Part shown: positions 13,364-20,603 of the stretch, piece by piece
Position numbering within the stretch: position 1 is the stretch's first letter
Layout: every line of letters starts with the position of its first letter
Virus record (IMG/VR): IMGVR_UViG_3300035703_000384
Coordinates: 1-25,998 of that record
DNA: 25,998 nucleotides
Source: a virus
Reading direction: 5' to 3' (one strand)
Notes under the pieces: model-generated
Database searches by the model: none
The model's input: the letters and a program-made list of their open reading frames with translations, nothing else
Told to the model about the DNA's origin: nothing
Position numbers and translations under genes: made by a program

Positions 13364-15517
13364 TTAGGCTTTGAACTGAGTTACAGAGGCAAGAACTGTA
13401 AATGTACCAGATGAAACTTTGATAATCAAATAACGATAGCTATCAATGCCACTTGCATTACCCGCAGTAGGCGCACCACCTAACCAACGTGTCGTAACAC
13501 CAGATGTAGTACCATCAACTTGCACAGCAGAGTTATAGTAAGCAGTAGAGCCTTGAGTAACCAAGAAAGCTACAGTCATTGATTGACCTGTACTCATCAG
13601 AGTGTTTAGTGACGTACCGCTAGAGCCACGAAAGTTTACTGTCCAGTTAGCACTTGCGTTACTTGTGTAATACAAAACAGACTGAGTTGTAATGTCGTAG
13701 TTAATCGTTCCAGTAGCTGCAGTAGCTGATACTGTAGCCACCTCTGCTGCATCGTTTAATACTGCACCAATAGTAGACGATGAGCCTGAGAAAGTCTGAG
13801 TAGCTGTGAATGTCTGTGCAGAGTTGGTAACGGCTGTATTAGCGTTATAAGCCTGTACATCAGTACCAATAGCTAGTCCAAGAAATGAACGTGCAGAAGA
13901 ACCGCCAGCACCTAAGGTAGTAAGATCAGCATCGTATGCTTGGACATTAGTACCGATTGCTAAACCTAAGTTAGTCCGAGCAGTAGCAGTATTGGATACG
14001 TCAGATAGGTTGTTAGTGTTAACTAAGAAACCACCTGCGGTAAAAGCTGCTTGTGACCAAGCCGATCCTGTCCACACATACAGAGTGTTTACTGCTGTAT
14101 TCCAGTACAAAGCACCTGTCAACAGAGCATTGCCATCATTGTCAACAGAAGGGGCAGTAGATTTAGAGCCTAAATATCTGTCATCAAAAGCATCGTATGA
14201 AGCTGCCGCATTGGTCTCACTTGTAGCCGCATTACTTGCACTTGTTGAAGCGTTAGAGGCACTTGTAGATGCGCTTGAAGCACTTGTTGCGGCATTAGAA
14301 GCAGAAGTAGCCGCAGCAGTAGTAGAACCAAATATCGAATCTATTTCAGTCTTTGTATAAGCATTTGTAATGTTATAGCCGCCAATAGTCGTAGGATTCG
14401 TTCCTGCCGTTGCCCGACCATAAGCATCAAAAGTCACAGATTGGTAAGTGCCTGGCGTTACACCAGAAGATGCCAAATCAATGTTGTCCGAATTGACAAC
14501 AATACGGCTAGAAGATGCAGTGCCTACATTGAGAGTGTTACCTGTCTTTGTAAGGCCATCACCCGCAGTAATCTGACCCGCACCTGAGAACTGCGCCCAT
14601 GTAATAGATGTGCTCCCCAATGTCCCACCTGCATCTATTGTGCAGATAAAGCCAGAGTCAGCGTTAACAGTTCCTTTTTCAACAAAGGTAAAAGCCGCCA
14701 CCAACTCAGCATAAGTGTCAGCATCTGTTGTACGAGTCCAAGAACCTGTTGCACACAAGTAAATACCATTGGCAGATTGAGTAGATTGGTCTTTAACCAA
14801 GACCCGATCACCCGCAATAATCGAAATGCCATCAATGGTTTGTGCGCCAGACAAAGTGATGTTTGCAGTAGTAGCCGCAACCACAGAGGCTTTAGCATCA
14901 ATACCTTGAGCTAGTGCATCCACATAACCCTTGGTAGCCGCATCAGAATCGTTTGTAGGGCTTGCCAAACCAGTAATGGTTGCCGATGTACTGCTATCCA
15001 TGTCCAATGCGCCAGAGATGGTCACATTGTTGAATGTAGAAGTACCAGAAGCCGCAGTCACATTGCCTGTCAAGTTGCCAGTTACGTTACCTGTGACATT
15101 GCCTGTAACAGCACCCGTTAAGTTGCCTGTTACGTTACCTGTCACTGCACCTGTTAACGGGCCACTAAAGCCTGTATTTGCCGTGATGTTCGTACCAGTA
15201 ATAGCAAGTGGAGATGAGCCACCAATTACCGAGCCATTGATTGTTCCCGCACTAATGGCGGCAGAAGCAATCGTAGCGGCTGTGCTAACAGTAAGGTTAG
15301 TGAAAGTACCTGCTGCAGCAGTAGTTCCACCGATAACCGCACCATTTATCGTACCGCCAGTAATCGTGGCAGATGAGTTATCTGTCTTTGTTGCTATGGC
15401 AGTAGCAATATTATTGAACTCTGTATCAATCTCAGTACCCTTAACAATCTTTAGAGGATTGCCAGGCGAAAGATTATCTTTAGATGCGAAATTCGTGGAT
15501 TTTGAGTAATTTGACAA
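13364..15517 (-). CDS. Tail fibre protein 1 (collagen-like/TGNVTG repeats)
   Basis: The 717-residue protein begins with the fibre attachment pattern KIVKGTEIDTEFNNIATAI (residues 24-41), which is common at the N-terminus of podoviral fibres. Next come TINGAVIGG repeats (55-100), a TGNVTGN array (122-153), a TKGYVDALAQGI segment (195-206), and a beta domain with GIYLC..GSWTRTTDAD (251-267). An Ala/Ser/Thr array (402-440, SASNAATSAS units) follows, then W-SGSAWSQ-type and TARTNLGLAIG motifs and a C-terminal beta region to 717. Low-complexity repeats of this sort form trimeric fibre shafts. The start is TTG at 15517, with AAGGAG eight bases upstream. It follows the nozzle gene directly, so it probably is the fibre fixed to the tail hub or a connector to which fibre 2 binds. 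Confidence 0.87.
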   Translation of the reverse strand: MSNYSKSTNFASKDNLSPGNPLKIVKGTEIDTEFNNIATAIATKTDNSSATITGGTINGAVIGGTTAAAGTFTNLTVSTAATIASAAISAGTINGSVIGGSSPLAITGTNITANTGFSGPLTGAVTGNVTGNLTGAVTGNVTGNVTGNLTGNVTAASGTSTFNNVTISGALDMDSSTSATITGLASPTNDSDAATKGYVDALAQGIDAKASVVAATTANITLSGAQTIDGISIIAGDRVLVKDQSTQSANGIYLCATGSWTRTTDADTYAELVAAFTFVEKGTVNADSGFICTIDAGGTLGSTSITWAQFSGAGQITAGDGLTKTGNTLNVGTASSSRIVVNSDNIDLASSGVTPGTYQSVTFDAYGRATAGTNPTTIGGYNITNAYTKTEIDSIFGSTTAAATSASNAATSASSASTSASNASTSASNAATSETNAAASYDAFDDRYLGSKSTAPSVDNDGNALLTGALYWNTAVNTLYVWTGSAWSQAAFTAGGFLVNTNNLSDVSNTATARTNLGLAIGTNVQAYDADLTTLGAGGSSARSFLGLAIGTDVQAYNANTAVTNSAQTFTATQTFSGSSSTIGAVLNDAAEVATVSATAATGTINYDITTQSVLYYTSNASANWTVNFRGSSGTSLNTLMSTGQSMTVAFLVTQGSTAYYNSAVQVDGTTSGVTTRWLGGAPTAGNASGIDSYRYLIIKVSSGTFTVLASVTQFKA
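14198..14317 (-). repeat. Ala/Ser/Thr heptad-like repeat array in fibre 1
   Basis: Residues 401-440 of fibre 1 are almost only A, S, T and N in repeats like ATSASNA and SSASTSA. Similar arrays in phage fibres form trimeric coiled or beta shafts. The DNA is a set of imperfect 21-base repeats. Confidence 0.8.
15059..15154 (-). repeat. TGNVTGN/TGAVTGN repeat array in fibre 1
   Basis: Residues 122-153 are eight T-G-(N/A)-(V/L) tetrapeptide units, each coded by an imperfect 12-base repeat. The pattern suggests a narrow beta-structured shaft. The DNA repeats also make this a likely site for length change. Confidence 0.85.
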
Positions 15518-15543
15518 TCTAATTCTCCTTGTGCCTATTAGGC

Positions 15544-17088
15544 TTAACCTATCTTGCCTTCTTTGGCTTGAAGTTCAATTTTCTGAATTGACAACTGAGT
15601 GCCATTGATAGTGGCTTCGTAACCAGTTTGTACGATTTTACCCGCACTAGACGCATTACTTGTTAATGCTTTAATTGGTATACCACTTGAGTAGTCTGCA
15701 ATTGCATACTCGCCAACCCCATACTCAAAATAGCCTTGAGGTGGAATAAAGACGTTCTCTGACTGATAAGCACCTGAGTAATCAAAAGCCCACTTGATTG
15801 TGAGGAACTGGTTAGAGCCACCAATCACCACGGCAGTAATAGACTTCAGAATAGAAATCTGATTAGGGTTTCCTAAGTCAGCATTGTTTGTGTAGTACGA
15901 AAATTGGTAAGTAGTAGCGTCATCAAGATACCCACCATACTTACCAATATAGCCATTCTTGCCAATGTATAAATCACCATTTCGCAACGATCTTAGTGAT
16001 GTTGGTGAAATATTGTCCCACTTGGTTACACGGGAAGCGCCATCTTGAAGACTCTGCTTTGTATCAAAACAGTAGACTTGCAAAGTAGCGGGCAGAACAA
16101 GCAGATAAAAAGCGTTCTTTTCTGAATAAACAGATTTAATGTTTGCTAGTGTTTCTCCCGCTAAGGAAGATTCCAAGTCAAAACGAACATTCTTAGAAAG
16201 GTCTCGCAATGGAGCAGACTTCTCTTGAATTGTCCTCATTAGTGAACGAACACCTGAGTCTGACAAGAAAACAACATCAGTACCAATACTTTGTATGGTA
16301 TCCCTAGCGATACATCCAATAGAGCCTACTGTGTCGCTAAGAACGAGGGATGCGGGAGTAGAAGCACCAGAGTAAACAAGAATCTGCTTCTTACCAAAGA
16401 TAAACAAGAAATCATTATGAGCTGCCAAACCCATGACTTCATCTGCACCATTAGGCCATACACGAGATACATCCAATGAGCCAGAAGTACCACCACCCCA
16501 TACATGACCTGCAATCAGATCAGAAAAGGTAACAGTTACTTTGTCTGTAGATGTATTAGCTACCCATAAGCGACCAAATGCTGAAATGCAGATGTTTGCT
16601 TGGGGAACTGTAGCCACATAACCAGACTTTTCAGAGACTCTGCGATAAGTAGTTGTACTTACTGCGGGATCATAAATGAGTGGATCGTGACCAGTTTGGA
16701 AGAAGTATGCAATGCCATTCAAAGATGCACATTGCCAATTAGATGCTGAAATAGTAGGAGCAGAACCGCCACCACCATAGGTCAACTCAGTCACCGCATT
16801 GGCAGTACCAAGTTTAAATATCTTGTTGTTGCCAGCAAACAGAACTGTCAAAGTCCCATCGTTTTGAACTAACTCATGGATTACACCAACATCGTTAGCG
16901 CCTAGATTGCCAGAGGAAGAATTAACCCTTGACCAACCTTTTCTAGCACCAATACGACCATACTGATCCAAGATGCAGTTAGTTGCAACCAAGGCAAATC
17001 CAGACCCCAAATCAAGGGGTGAATCTTCAGTATTCAGGCCATAAAAGCCTGGTGCTGAGAGACTATAACTTTGGAGTGCTGATGCCAT
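15544..17088 (-). CDS. Tail nozzle / stabilisation protein (tail tubular protein B-like)
   Basis: The 514-residue protein is rich in beta strands, with repeated blade-like motifs: GNNKIFKLG, NGIAYFFQTG, FGRLWVANTS, NDFLFIFGKKQILVYSG, VVFLSDSGVRSL, NAFYLLVLPATLQVYCFD, NGDLYIGKNGYIGKYGG. This is the beta-propeller pattern of podoviral tail needle-hub/nozzle proteins such as P22 gp10 and T7 gp12. The N-terminus (GFYGLNTEDSPLDLGSGFALVATNCI) is typical of these: it names the mapping of a 'GLNT..SP..L..G-A-A-NC' start. Its ATG overlaps the TAA of the adaptor gene (TAATG at 17088), and the order adaptor-nozzle-fibre matches other podoviruses. It would close the lower end of the short tail and hold the fibres. 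Confidence 0.85.
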   Translation of the reverse strand: MASALQSYSLSAPGFYGLNTEDSPLDLGSGFALVATNCILDQYGRIGARKGWSRVNSSSGNLGANDVGVIHELVQNDGTLTVLFAGNNKIFKLGTANAVTELTYGGGGSAPTISASNWQCASLNGIAYFFQTGHDPLIYDPAVSTTTYRRVSEKSGYVATVPQANICISAFGRLWVANTSTDKVTVTFSDLIAGHVWGGGTSGSLDVSRVWPNGADEVMGLAAHNDFLFIFGKKQILVYSGASTPASLVLSDTVGSIGCIARDTIQSIGTDVVFLSDSGVRSLMRTIQEKSAPLRDLSKNVRFDLESSLAGETLANIKSVYSEKNAFYLLVLPATLQVYCFDTKQSLQDGASRVTKWDNISPTSLRSLRNGDLYIGKNGYIGKYGGYLDDATTYQFSYYTNNADLGNPNQISILKSITAVVIGGSNQFLTIKWAFDYSGAYQSENVFIPPQGYFEYGVGEYAIADYSSGIPIKALTSNASSAGKIVQTGYEATINGTQLSIQKIELQAKEGKIG

Positions 17089-17732
17089 TAGACCGCCACA
17101 AAGTTGTCTTCAGGATAACGAGTGCTTTCCAATGCAATAGCATCAGAGAGCATTCCTCTAAACAAAGCATAAGCCTCATTAGAGTTTGTTCCACCATCTT
17201 CACCACGCTCAATCAAAGCACGAGAATAAGCACTTTGAGCAACCAAGTAGTCCAAGACTTTCACAGAAGTGCCATCAGCAGACAGATTAGCTTGTGGAAC
17301 AGTTACATCAAACTTCAATGTATATACGCCATCAGGAACTGGGAACAAATCAATCTTTGTGTCGCCATTGCCATCTACACCACTAAAGCAAAACTCTGAG
17401 GGAATAGACTGTGAAGGTGTACCAAAGTTGAGCTTGCGATTCATGTCCGCAACAGTAGTGTTATCTAAAGTAATAACACTTGTGGTGTTGATAGCATCGT
17501 TAACACGAAACTTTTGACCAACACCTGTCAAAGCATAGGAACTTATGCCAGAAGCAGTAGTCACTGTAATTGTCTGAGATAGTACATTCCATGAATAAGC
17601 ATCTTCAATCTGACGCTTACCATCATTGACAAACTTGCCAATCAAAGCAGAATAGGCGGTTTCGCCAACAGTAGATACTGTGCTTTCACGCAAGCGAACC
17701 AACACATCGTTAACAAGTTCTAAGTAGGTCAT
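17088..17732 (-). CDS. Head-tail adaptor / tail tubular protein A-like
   Basis: The 214-residue protein starts MTYLELVNDVLVRLRE and continues with helices (YSALIGKFVNDGKRQIEDAYSWNVL). It then has a central beta region (TITVTTASGISSYALTG.., PSEFCFSGVDGNGDTKIDLFPVPDGVYTLKFDVTV) and a C-terminal helix (YLVAQSAYSRALIERGEDGG...YALFRGMLSDAI). That combination is characteristic of the ring adaptors below the portal (P22 gp4 / T7 gp11-like), with the L-F-PVPDGVYTL-F strand a recurrent feature. The gene is linked by a 4-base ATGA overlap to the small gene upstream and by TAATG to the nozzle gene downstream. This supports assembly in sequence portal, adaptor, nozzle. Confidence is good for the adaptor family and lower for the exact subfamily. 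Confidence 0.85.
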   Translation of the reverse strand: MTYLELVNDVLVRLRESTVSTVGETAYSALIGKFVNDGKRQIEDAYSWNVLSQTITVTTASGISSYALTGVGQKFRVNDAINTTSVITLDNTTVADMNRKLNFGTPSQSIPSEFCFSGVDGNGDTKIDLFPVPDGVYTLKFDVTVPQANLSADGTSVKVLDYLVAQSAYSRALIERGEDGGTNSNEAYALFRGMLSDAIALESTRYPEDNFVAV

Positions 17733-18064
17733 GTTCTTTGCGCTCCTTGAACCTCAAATGTAGCAATAAAACTGAAGGAACTAGCCGCTTCAGTAGTAAG
17801 TTGAATCCTATCGCCCTCTTCTAAAACCATGTAAGCAACACCATTAAATTCAAGGTATTCTTTAGAAGCTAAGGGATATGCAGTAAGAATATCCAAGGTT
17901 GTTGCGGTGCTTGAGTCATACCATTGGACAGTAATGCTCTTTGTATTTCCACCAGTGTTGTGGATGTACATGACAGTAAACTTGGCGTAATAACCCGTAG
18001 GAACTGTATAAACAGTTGTCAGCGTATTTGCTGTTGGGTTAATTCCGACAGATACTGGTCTCAC
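17729..18064 (-). CDS. Small beta-rich structural protein of unknown role
   Basis: The 111-residue product starts at GTG 18064, in a GTGA overlap with the stop of the gene upstream, with GAGAGGA a little upstream. It reads as a single beta sandwich: LTTVYTVPTGYYAKFTVMYIHNT, SITVQWYDSSTATTLDILTAYPL, EYLEFNGVAYMVLEEGDRIQLTT, FSFIATFEV. The VPTGYYAK..Y-HNT and VL-EGDRI motifs are known to me from small proteins in other podoviral head-tail regions. A head-fibre, decoration or tail-collar role would fit, since it comes directly before the adaptor gene. No Cys, no membrane segment. Confidence 0.75.
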   Translation of the reverse strand: MRPVSVGINPTANTLTTVYTVPTGYYAKFTVMYIHNTGGNTKSITVQWYDSSTATTLDILTAYPLASKEYLEFNGVAYMVLEEGDRIQLTTEAASSFSFIATFEVQGAQRT

Positions 18065-18339
18065 TTCATATTCCTCTTAGAGATCGCTTTAGCCTTAGCT
18101 TTAGCGTCTTCCTTGGACGTTGCGCCCCAAGCTCTAAGAGAAAGTAAAAGTCGGGTAGGCTTTCCATCTTTCATCTCAGCGCCAGGCATATTGCCCATTC
18201 GTGCTAAAAAGGATGCCCTACGAGGGTTATCTCCCGACTTAACTGGTGGTTTTAAATTGCCACCTGTTTCTGCATTATACGATGCTCTGCCTTTAGCATT
18301 CAAGCCCCCTTTGGGGTTTTGATGCGCTTTTAAGGTCAT
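18061..18339 (-). CDS. Small basic protein, DUF6321-like
   Basis: The 92-residue protein is lysine/arginine-rich. It carries the pattern GGLNAKGRASYN, then LKPPVKSGDNPRRASFLARM and DGKPTRLLLSLRAWGATSKEDA, which I recall as a DUF6321-type phage protein. The function of that family is unknown. No membrane segment or signal is visible; the region GDNPRR-SF-ARM is the most conserved part. The ATG at 18339 overlaps the stop of the 48-residue gene upstream as ATGA, and its own stop overlaps the GTG of the next gene. Abundant basic residues and a place among head genes suggest a minor DNA-associated virion or assembly protein; that is inference. Confidence 0.78.
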   Translation of the reverse strand: MTLKAHQNPKGGLNAKGRASYNAETGGNLKPPVKSGDNPRRASFLARMGNMPGAEMKDGKPTRLLLSLRAWGATSKEDAKAKAKAISKRNMK

Positions 18340-18482
18340 TTCTTTTTAGCAGTCTTCGCTGCTTGCTTAAATGCCGCCTCAGTAGGAGCGCCTTTAGAAC
18401 CAACTTTACGCATCTTTTCTTTAGAACCCGCTTTAATGCGTTCTTGTTTGGCATTGATGTTGGCGTACAGACCTTGTTTCAT
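18336..18482 (-). CDS. 48-residue lysine-rich phage protein
   Basis: This short gene runs from ATG 18482 to TGA 18336 and is tied to both neighbours by ATGA overlaps. The product begins MKQGLYANINAKQERIKAGS, followed by EKMRKVGSKGAPT and a final AAKTAKKK. The G-L-YANI-AK--RI-AGS-EKMR-PGS-GAP pattern is familiar from many tailed-phage genomes, where it has no assigned function. About a quarter of its residues are Lys. The strict overlap architecture and familiar motif make it a real gene despite its size. It may bind the packaged DNA or the capsid inside, but nothing visible tests this. Confidence 0.78.
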   Translation of the reverse strand: MKQGLYANINAKQERIKAGSKEKMRKVGSKGAPTEAAFKQAAKTAKKK

Positions 18483-18634
18483 TTCTTTTTCCTTGACATA
18501 CCCGCTTCGGATAAAGCAATGGCAATGGCTTGTTTGGGCTTCTTAACAACTTTTCCACCCTTACCAGAGTGCAATTCGCCAGCCTTATACTCACGCATAA
18601 CCTTGCTAATCTTAGCCTCTGCTTTGGTTTTCAT
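18479..18634 (-). CDS. 51-residue basic protein, DUF6496-like
   Basis: The gene runs from ATG 18634 to TGA 18479, with ATGA overlaps at both ends. The product contains KVMREYKAGELHSGKGGKVVKK and then PKQAIAIALSEAG, ending in SRKKK. The K-VM-E-K-G-LHSG....V-...QAIAIALSEA pattern fits what I remember as DUF6496, a short family found in phages and in some bacterial genomes. The function is unknown. The basic charge, helix-forming C-terminus and location with three other basic mini-genes suggest the four act together, perhaps in the capsid interior. Confidence 0.8.
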   Translation of the reverse strand: MKTKAEAKISKVMREYKAGELHSGKGGKVVKKPKQAIAIALSEAGMSRKKK

Positions 18635-18816
18635 TTGCCACGACCTGCTTTTTTCATCATGTTCGTAGCAGTACGACCACCACGGGTAGGCATGGCTTTA
18701 GGCTTACCAATAGCAATCATTACAGTGACAGGCATAGATTTCTTTTTGCCATACTCTTTGGCTTCTTTCTCGCCTTTTTCTGTGTATGGGAATTTCTTGT
18801 TTCCAACTTGTGGCAT
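18631..18816 (-). CDS. 61-residue lysine-rich small protein
   Basis: The product starts MPQVGNKKFPYTEKGEKEAKEY, which recalls short phage proteins with a V-KKFPYT-KG--AAK-Y start. It then has a hydrophobic core (MPVTVMIAIGKPKAMP) and a Gly/Arg/Lys end (TRGGRTATNMMKKAGRGK). The ATG at 18816 has AAGGA five bases upstream, just after the previous stop. Its TGA lies in the ATG of the next gene (ATGA). It is the first of four consecutive basic mini-genes. No function is known to me. Confidence 0.78.
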   Translation of the reverse strand: MPQVGNKKFPYTEKGEKEAKEYGKKKSMPVTVMIAIGKPKAMPTRGGRTATNMMKKAGRGK

Positions 18817-18824
18817 ATAAATCC

Positions 18825-19028
18825 TTATCGAATTAGCTTGGTTGCAATAAAAGAAATGATGCCGCCAACAACAGAGGCGATTGCCATTCCAACGAAAAAG
18901 CCACCTTTAGACTTGTTTGCCATTTCTAAAAGCGTTTTAATATCTTGGCGAAGTGCGTGAACTTCAGACTGTAAAGCCTCAACTTGAGCTTCCAATTTAC
19001 CAAATTCTCTTGGATCAATTTCCGACAT
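18825..19028 (-). CDS. 67-residue coiled-coil plus membrane-anchor protein
   Basis: With the ATG at 19028 as start, the product begins MSEIDPREFGKLEAQVEALQ. It then has a heptad-like coiled coil up to about residue 37 (LEAQVEALQSEVHALRQDI) and a single C-terminal membrane segment (about 43-63, GGFFVGMAIASVVGGIISFI) with a basic end. GAGG lies six bases before that ATG. A TTG at 19055 would add nine residues inside the upstream gene's frame overlap and is less likely. Small coiled-coil/TM proteins like this one resemble haemolysin XhlA-type and holin-like proteins, yet this one lies among structural genes far from the lysis module. Membrane anchoring of assembly or superinfection control are possible. 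Confidence 0.75.
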   Translation of the reverse strand: MSEIDPREFGKLEAQVEALQSEVHALRQDIKTLLEMANKSKGGFFVGMAIASVVGGIISFIATKLIR

Positions 19029-19191
19029 TTGCAACCTCTTTCTTTGGTCTTCCAACCTTAGGTTTGTCTTCTACTTTCTTTGGAGTTTCCTCAACAAGGA
19101 CGTATCCTTCATGACCTTTCATGCTATCAATATCATGTTGATAGGTGAAAGTAACTGTGTTTCCCGACTTTAGACAACGAAAAGTAGCCAT
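19015..19191 (-). CDS. 58-residue small protein, unknown function
   Basis: The gene runs from ATG 19191 to TGA 19015, in a space otherwise lacking a gene. The product begins MATFRCLKSGNTVTFTYQHD, with DSMKGHEGYVLVEE, and ends in a lysine/proline-rich tail (KPKVGRPKKE). The TFRCLKSGNTV-F---DI-SM--H--Y--V pattern is familiar from other phage genomes and supports the frame; it looks like a small beta domain with a flexible basic tail. GGAG lies five bases before the ATG, immediately after the T-run of a terminator, so expression depends on read-through. It overlaps the next gene by 14 bases. Confidence 0.78.
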   Translation of the reverse strand: MATFRCLKSGNTVTFTYQHDIDSMKGHEGYVLVEETPKKVEDKPKVGRPKKEVANVGN

Positions 19192-19200
19192 AAAAACTCC

Positions 19201-19227
19201 AAAAAAAGGGGGGTATAAGCCCCCTTT
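19201..19227 (-). terminator. Rho-independent terminator after the decoration-type gene
   Basis: On the minus strand, AAAGGGGG pairs with CCCCCTTT around a seven-base loop, and the T-run extends for seven bases in all. It sits two bases after the stop of the 107-residue gene and directly before the ribosome site of the next gene. It should reduce transcription of everything downstream. Confidence 0.85.
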
Positions 19228-19229
19228 AA

Positions 19230-19553
19230 TTAAACTGCACGACCAATGATTAAGGTCAATGTTGTTGATGCCAAGTCTACAGAACCTGCTGTAGGGTTGT
19301 AAGTTACGATAGTAACTGTGTTAGCGGCTGAAACATAGGCTCTACGAACCAAACCTGCCTCAGAAACGCCAACAGACATACCGATAACCATATCGCCCAA
19401 AACAACGCCTGGAACTGTAACTGTATCTGTAGCGGTTGCAGTAGTAGCTACTGATCCGCTATCAAGAGTGCATGAAACTTCCCAAGTGTCTGCAAACAAA
19501 CCTCGGAACTGGTCATTGCCCCTGCGGGAAACAACTGCTGTTGCTGCTGCCAT
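19230..19553 (-). CDS. Small capsid-associated (decoration-type) protein
   Basis: The 107-residue product is beta-rich and poor in charge. It has a short N-terminal arm (MAAATAVVSRRGNDQFRG) and then strands such as WEVSCTLDSGSVA, DTVTVPGVVLGDMVIGMSVG, LVRRAYVSAANTVTIVTYNPT and TLTLIIGRAV. The pattern of VPGV-LGD-V......A--V.A.NTV.....N.TAG...A is typical of small head proteins placed after the major capsid gene. It has the strongest ribosome site in the window (AGGAGG, eight bases before the ATG) and its own terminator before and after, which implies high, separately tuned expression. This fits a decoration or cementing protein. Family identity is not certain. Confidence 0.75.
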   Translation of the reverse strand: MAAATAVVSRRGNDQFRGLFADTWEVSCTLDSGSVATTATATDTVTVPGVVLGDMVIGMSVGVSEAGLVRRAYVSAANTVTIVTYNPTAGSVDLASTTLTLIIGRAV

Positions 19554-19575
19554 AATAAATTCCTCCTAAATTAAG

Positions 19576-19605
19576 AAAAAACTCCCCCACCCGAAGATGA
19601 GGGAG
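19576..19605 (-). terminator. Rho-independent terminator after the major capsid gene
   Basis: On the minus strand, a 10-bp stem (CTCCCTCATC against GGTGGGGGAG, with two G-T pairs) closes on a stable TTCG tetraloop, followed by six T. It begins 13 bases after the coat gene's stop. The next gene's AGGAGG follows closely, so this is probably a partial terminator that sets the ratio of coat transcript to downstream transcript. Confidence 0.92.
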
Positions 19606-19617
19606 AAGTGGCAACTA

Positions 19618-20580
19618 TTAGGCTGGAACTGCTAACGCAAATGCGCTAGAAGACAAAGCTGCACCAGTTGTGGCGGCTGTACGCATTGCTTTCACACCAT
19701 AAAGTGTGTCAGATGTGAACAAGGTAGCCAAGTAGTCTTGTTTGTACTGAGTTTGTGAACGGATGCCCATTTGCTCAACCAAAACCATAGAGTCCTTGTG
19801 ACCCATCAAGCAGATACGATCTGTTGTAGAGTTACCAGCAGCAGTATCAGCATTGCTTGTTGTGAACACGGGGATGCCATACAGTTGACCGATTTCACCA
19901 TTACGGATTGCATTACCATTACCAATAAAAGCCTGTTCTGTGTAACGGGAAAGACCCATCAACGTATTGCGGCTTGAAGGAGGAATGATAAAGAAGCGAC
20001 CATCCATAGGAGTGTCGTTGTCATCCAAACGCTGAATAGTGCGACGAATAGCAGCGTCAGTCAATGCGGAAGCATTGGAAGATGTGCTGTTATAAACAGT
20101 AGTACCATCACCGCCAACAAAGGCTTTGGTGGATGTATTGCTTGTCGCATAGTCGTTAGTACCGACAGTAGCACCATTGAATGCACGACCCAATTGGATC
20201 AAGCTAGTGTCTACTTGCTTGGCAAGCGCATAGCCAGCGTCAGCAGTGTAGAACTGGCGCAAGCTGTTCAGGGCTTGTGCTTCAACGATGTCCTCAATGA
20301 AACGTGAATACTCAAAGTGCTGGTTAATGTTAACCAGAACTTCTGTCTCAGTGTCGGCAATCAATGTAACGGCAGTAGATGCCGCTTTTGCTGTAGCTGA
20401 ACCACGGGTAGGAGCTGGAATGTGAACAGTGTCACCTTTCTTGCCCTTGAAGTTCATCTTCATTACGATGTTAGCCAAAACAAGGTTTTTCTTGTAAGCG
20501 GCTACGATTTCGTCAGACCAGATTTCTGGAATGAACGTTGCTGCGGTGGTTACTGTTACCGCTGGTGTTGGATATGCCAT
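19618..20580 (-). CDS. Major capsid protein
   Basis: The 320-residue protein has the profile of an HK97-fold coat. There is an N-terminal arm (TVTTAATFIPEIWSDEIVAAYKKNLV), GDTVHIPAPTRGS followed by a long strand (TEVLVNINQHFEYSRFIEDI), the helix ALNSLRQFYTADAGYALAKQVD, and then a Ser/Thr/Gly loop. Next come DAAIRRTIQRLDDNDTPMDGRFFIIPP (typical P-domain/backbone region) and the late IGQLYGIPVFTTSN with LYGVKAMRT. The ATG at 20580 has AGGAG eight bases upstream. It comes directly after a scaffold gene and before a strong terminator, exactly the arrangement expected for the most abundant virion protein. It makes the procapsid lattice with the scaffold protein. No prohead-protease processing site is obvious. 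Confidence 0.93.
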   Translation of the reverse strand: MAYPTPAVTVTTAATFIPEIWSDEIVAAYKKNLVLANIVMKMNFKGKKGDTVHIPAPTRGSATAKAASTAVTLIADTETEVLVNINQHFEYSRFIEDIVEAQALNSLRQFYTADAGYALAKQVDTSLIQLGRAFNGATVGTNDYATSNTSTKAFVGGDGTTVYNSTSSNASALTDAAIRRTIQRLDDNDTPMDGRFFIIPPSSRNTLMGLSRYTEQAFIGNGNAIRNGEIGQLYGIPVFTTSNADTAAGNSTTDRICLMGHKDSMVLVEQMGIRSQTQYKQDYLATLFTSDTLYGVKAMRTAATTGAALSSSAFALAVPA

Positions 20581-20603
20581 GATTAAATCTCCTAAAACAA
20601 ATT

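Noticed and set aside
14931-15509. 192-codon plus-strand open frame over the first fibre gene
   Set aside because: Composition is V/A/P/L-rich as expected from the reverse of Thr/Gly/Asn/Ala repeats. It lies wholly opposite a well-supported gene.
15528-15542. Short inverted repeat GCCTA/TAGGC between nozzle and fibre genes
   Set aside because: The loop would be one base and no T-run follows, so it is not a plausible terminator or strong structure.
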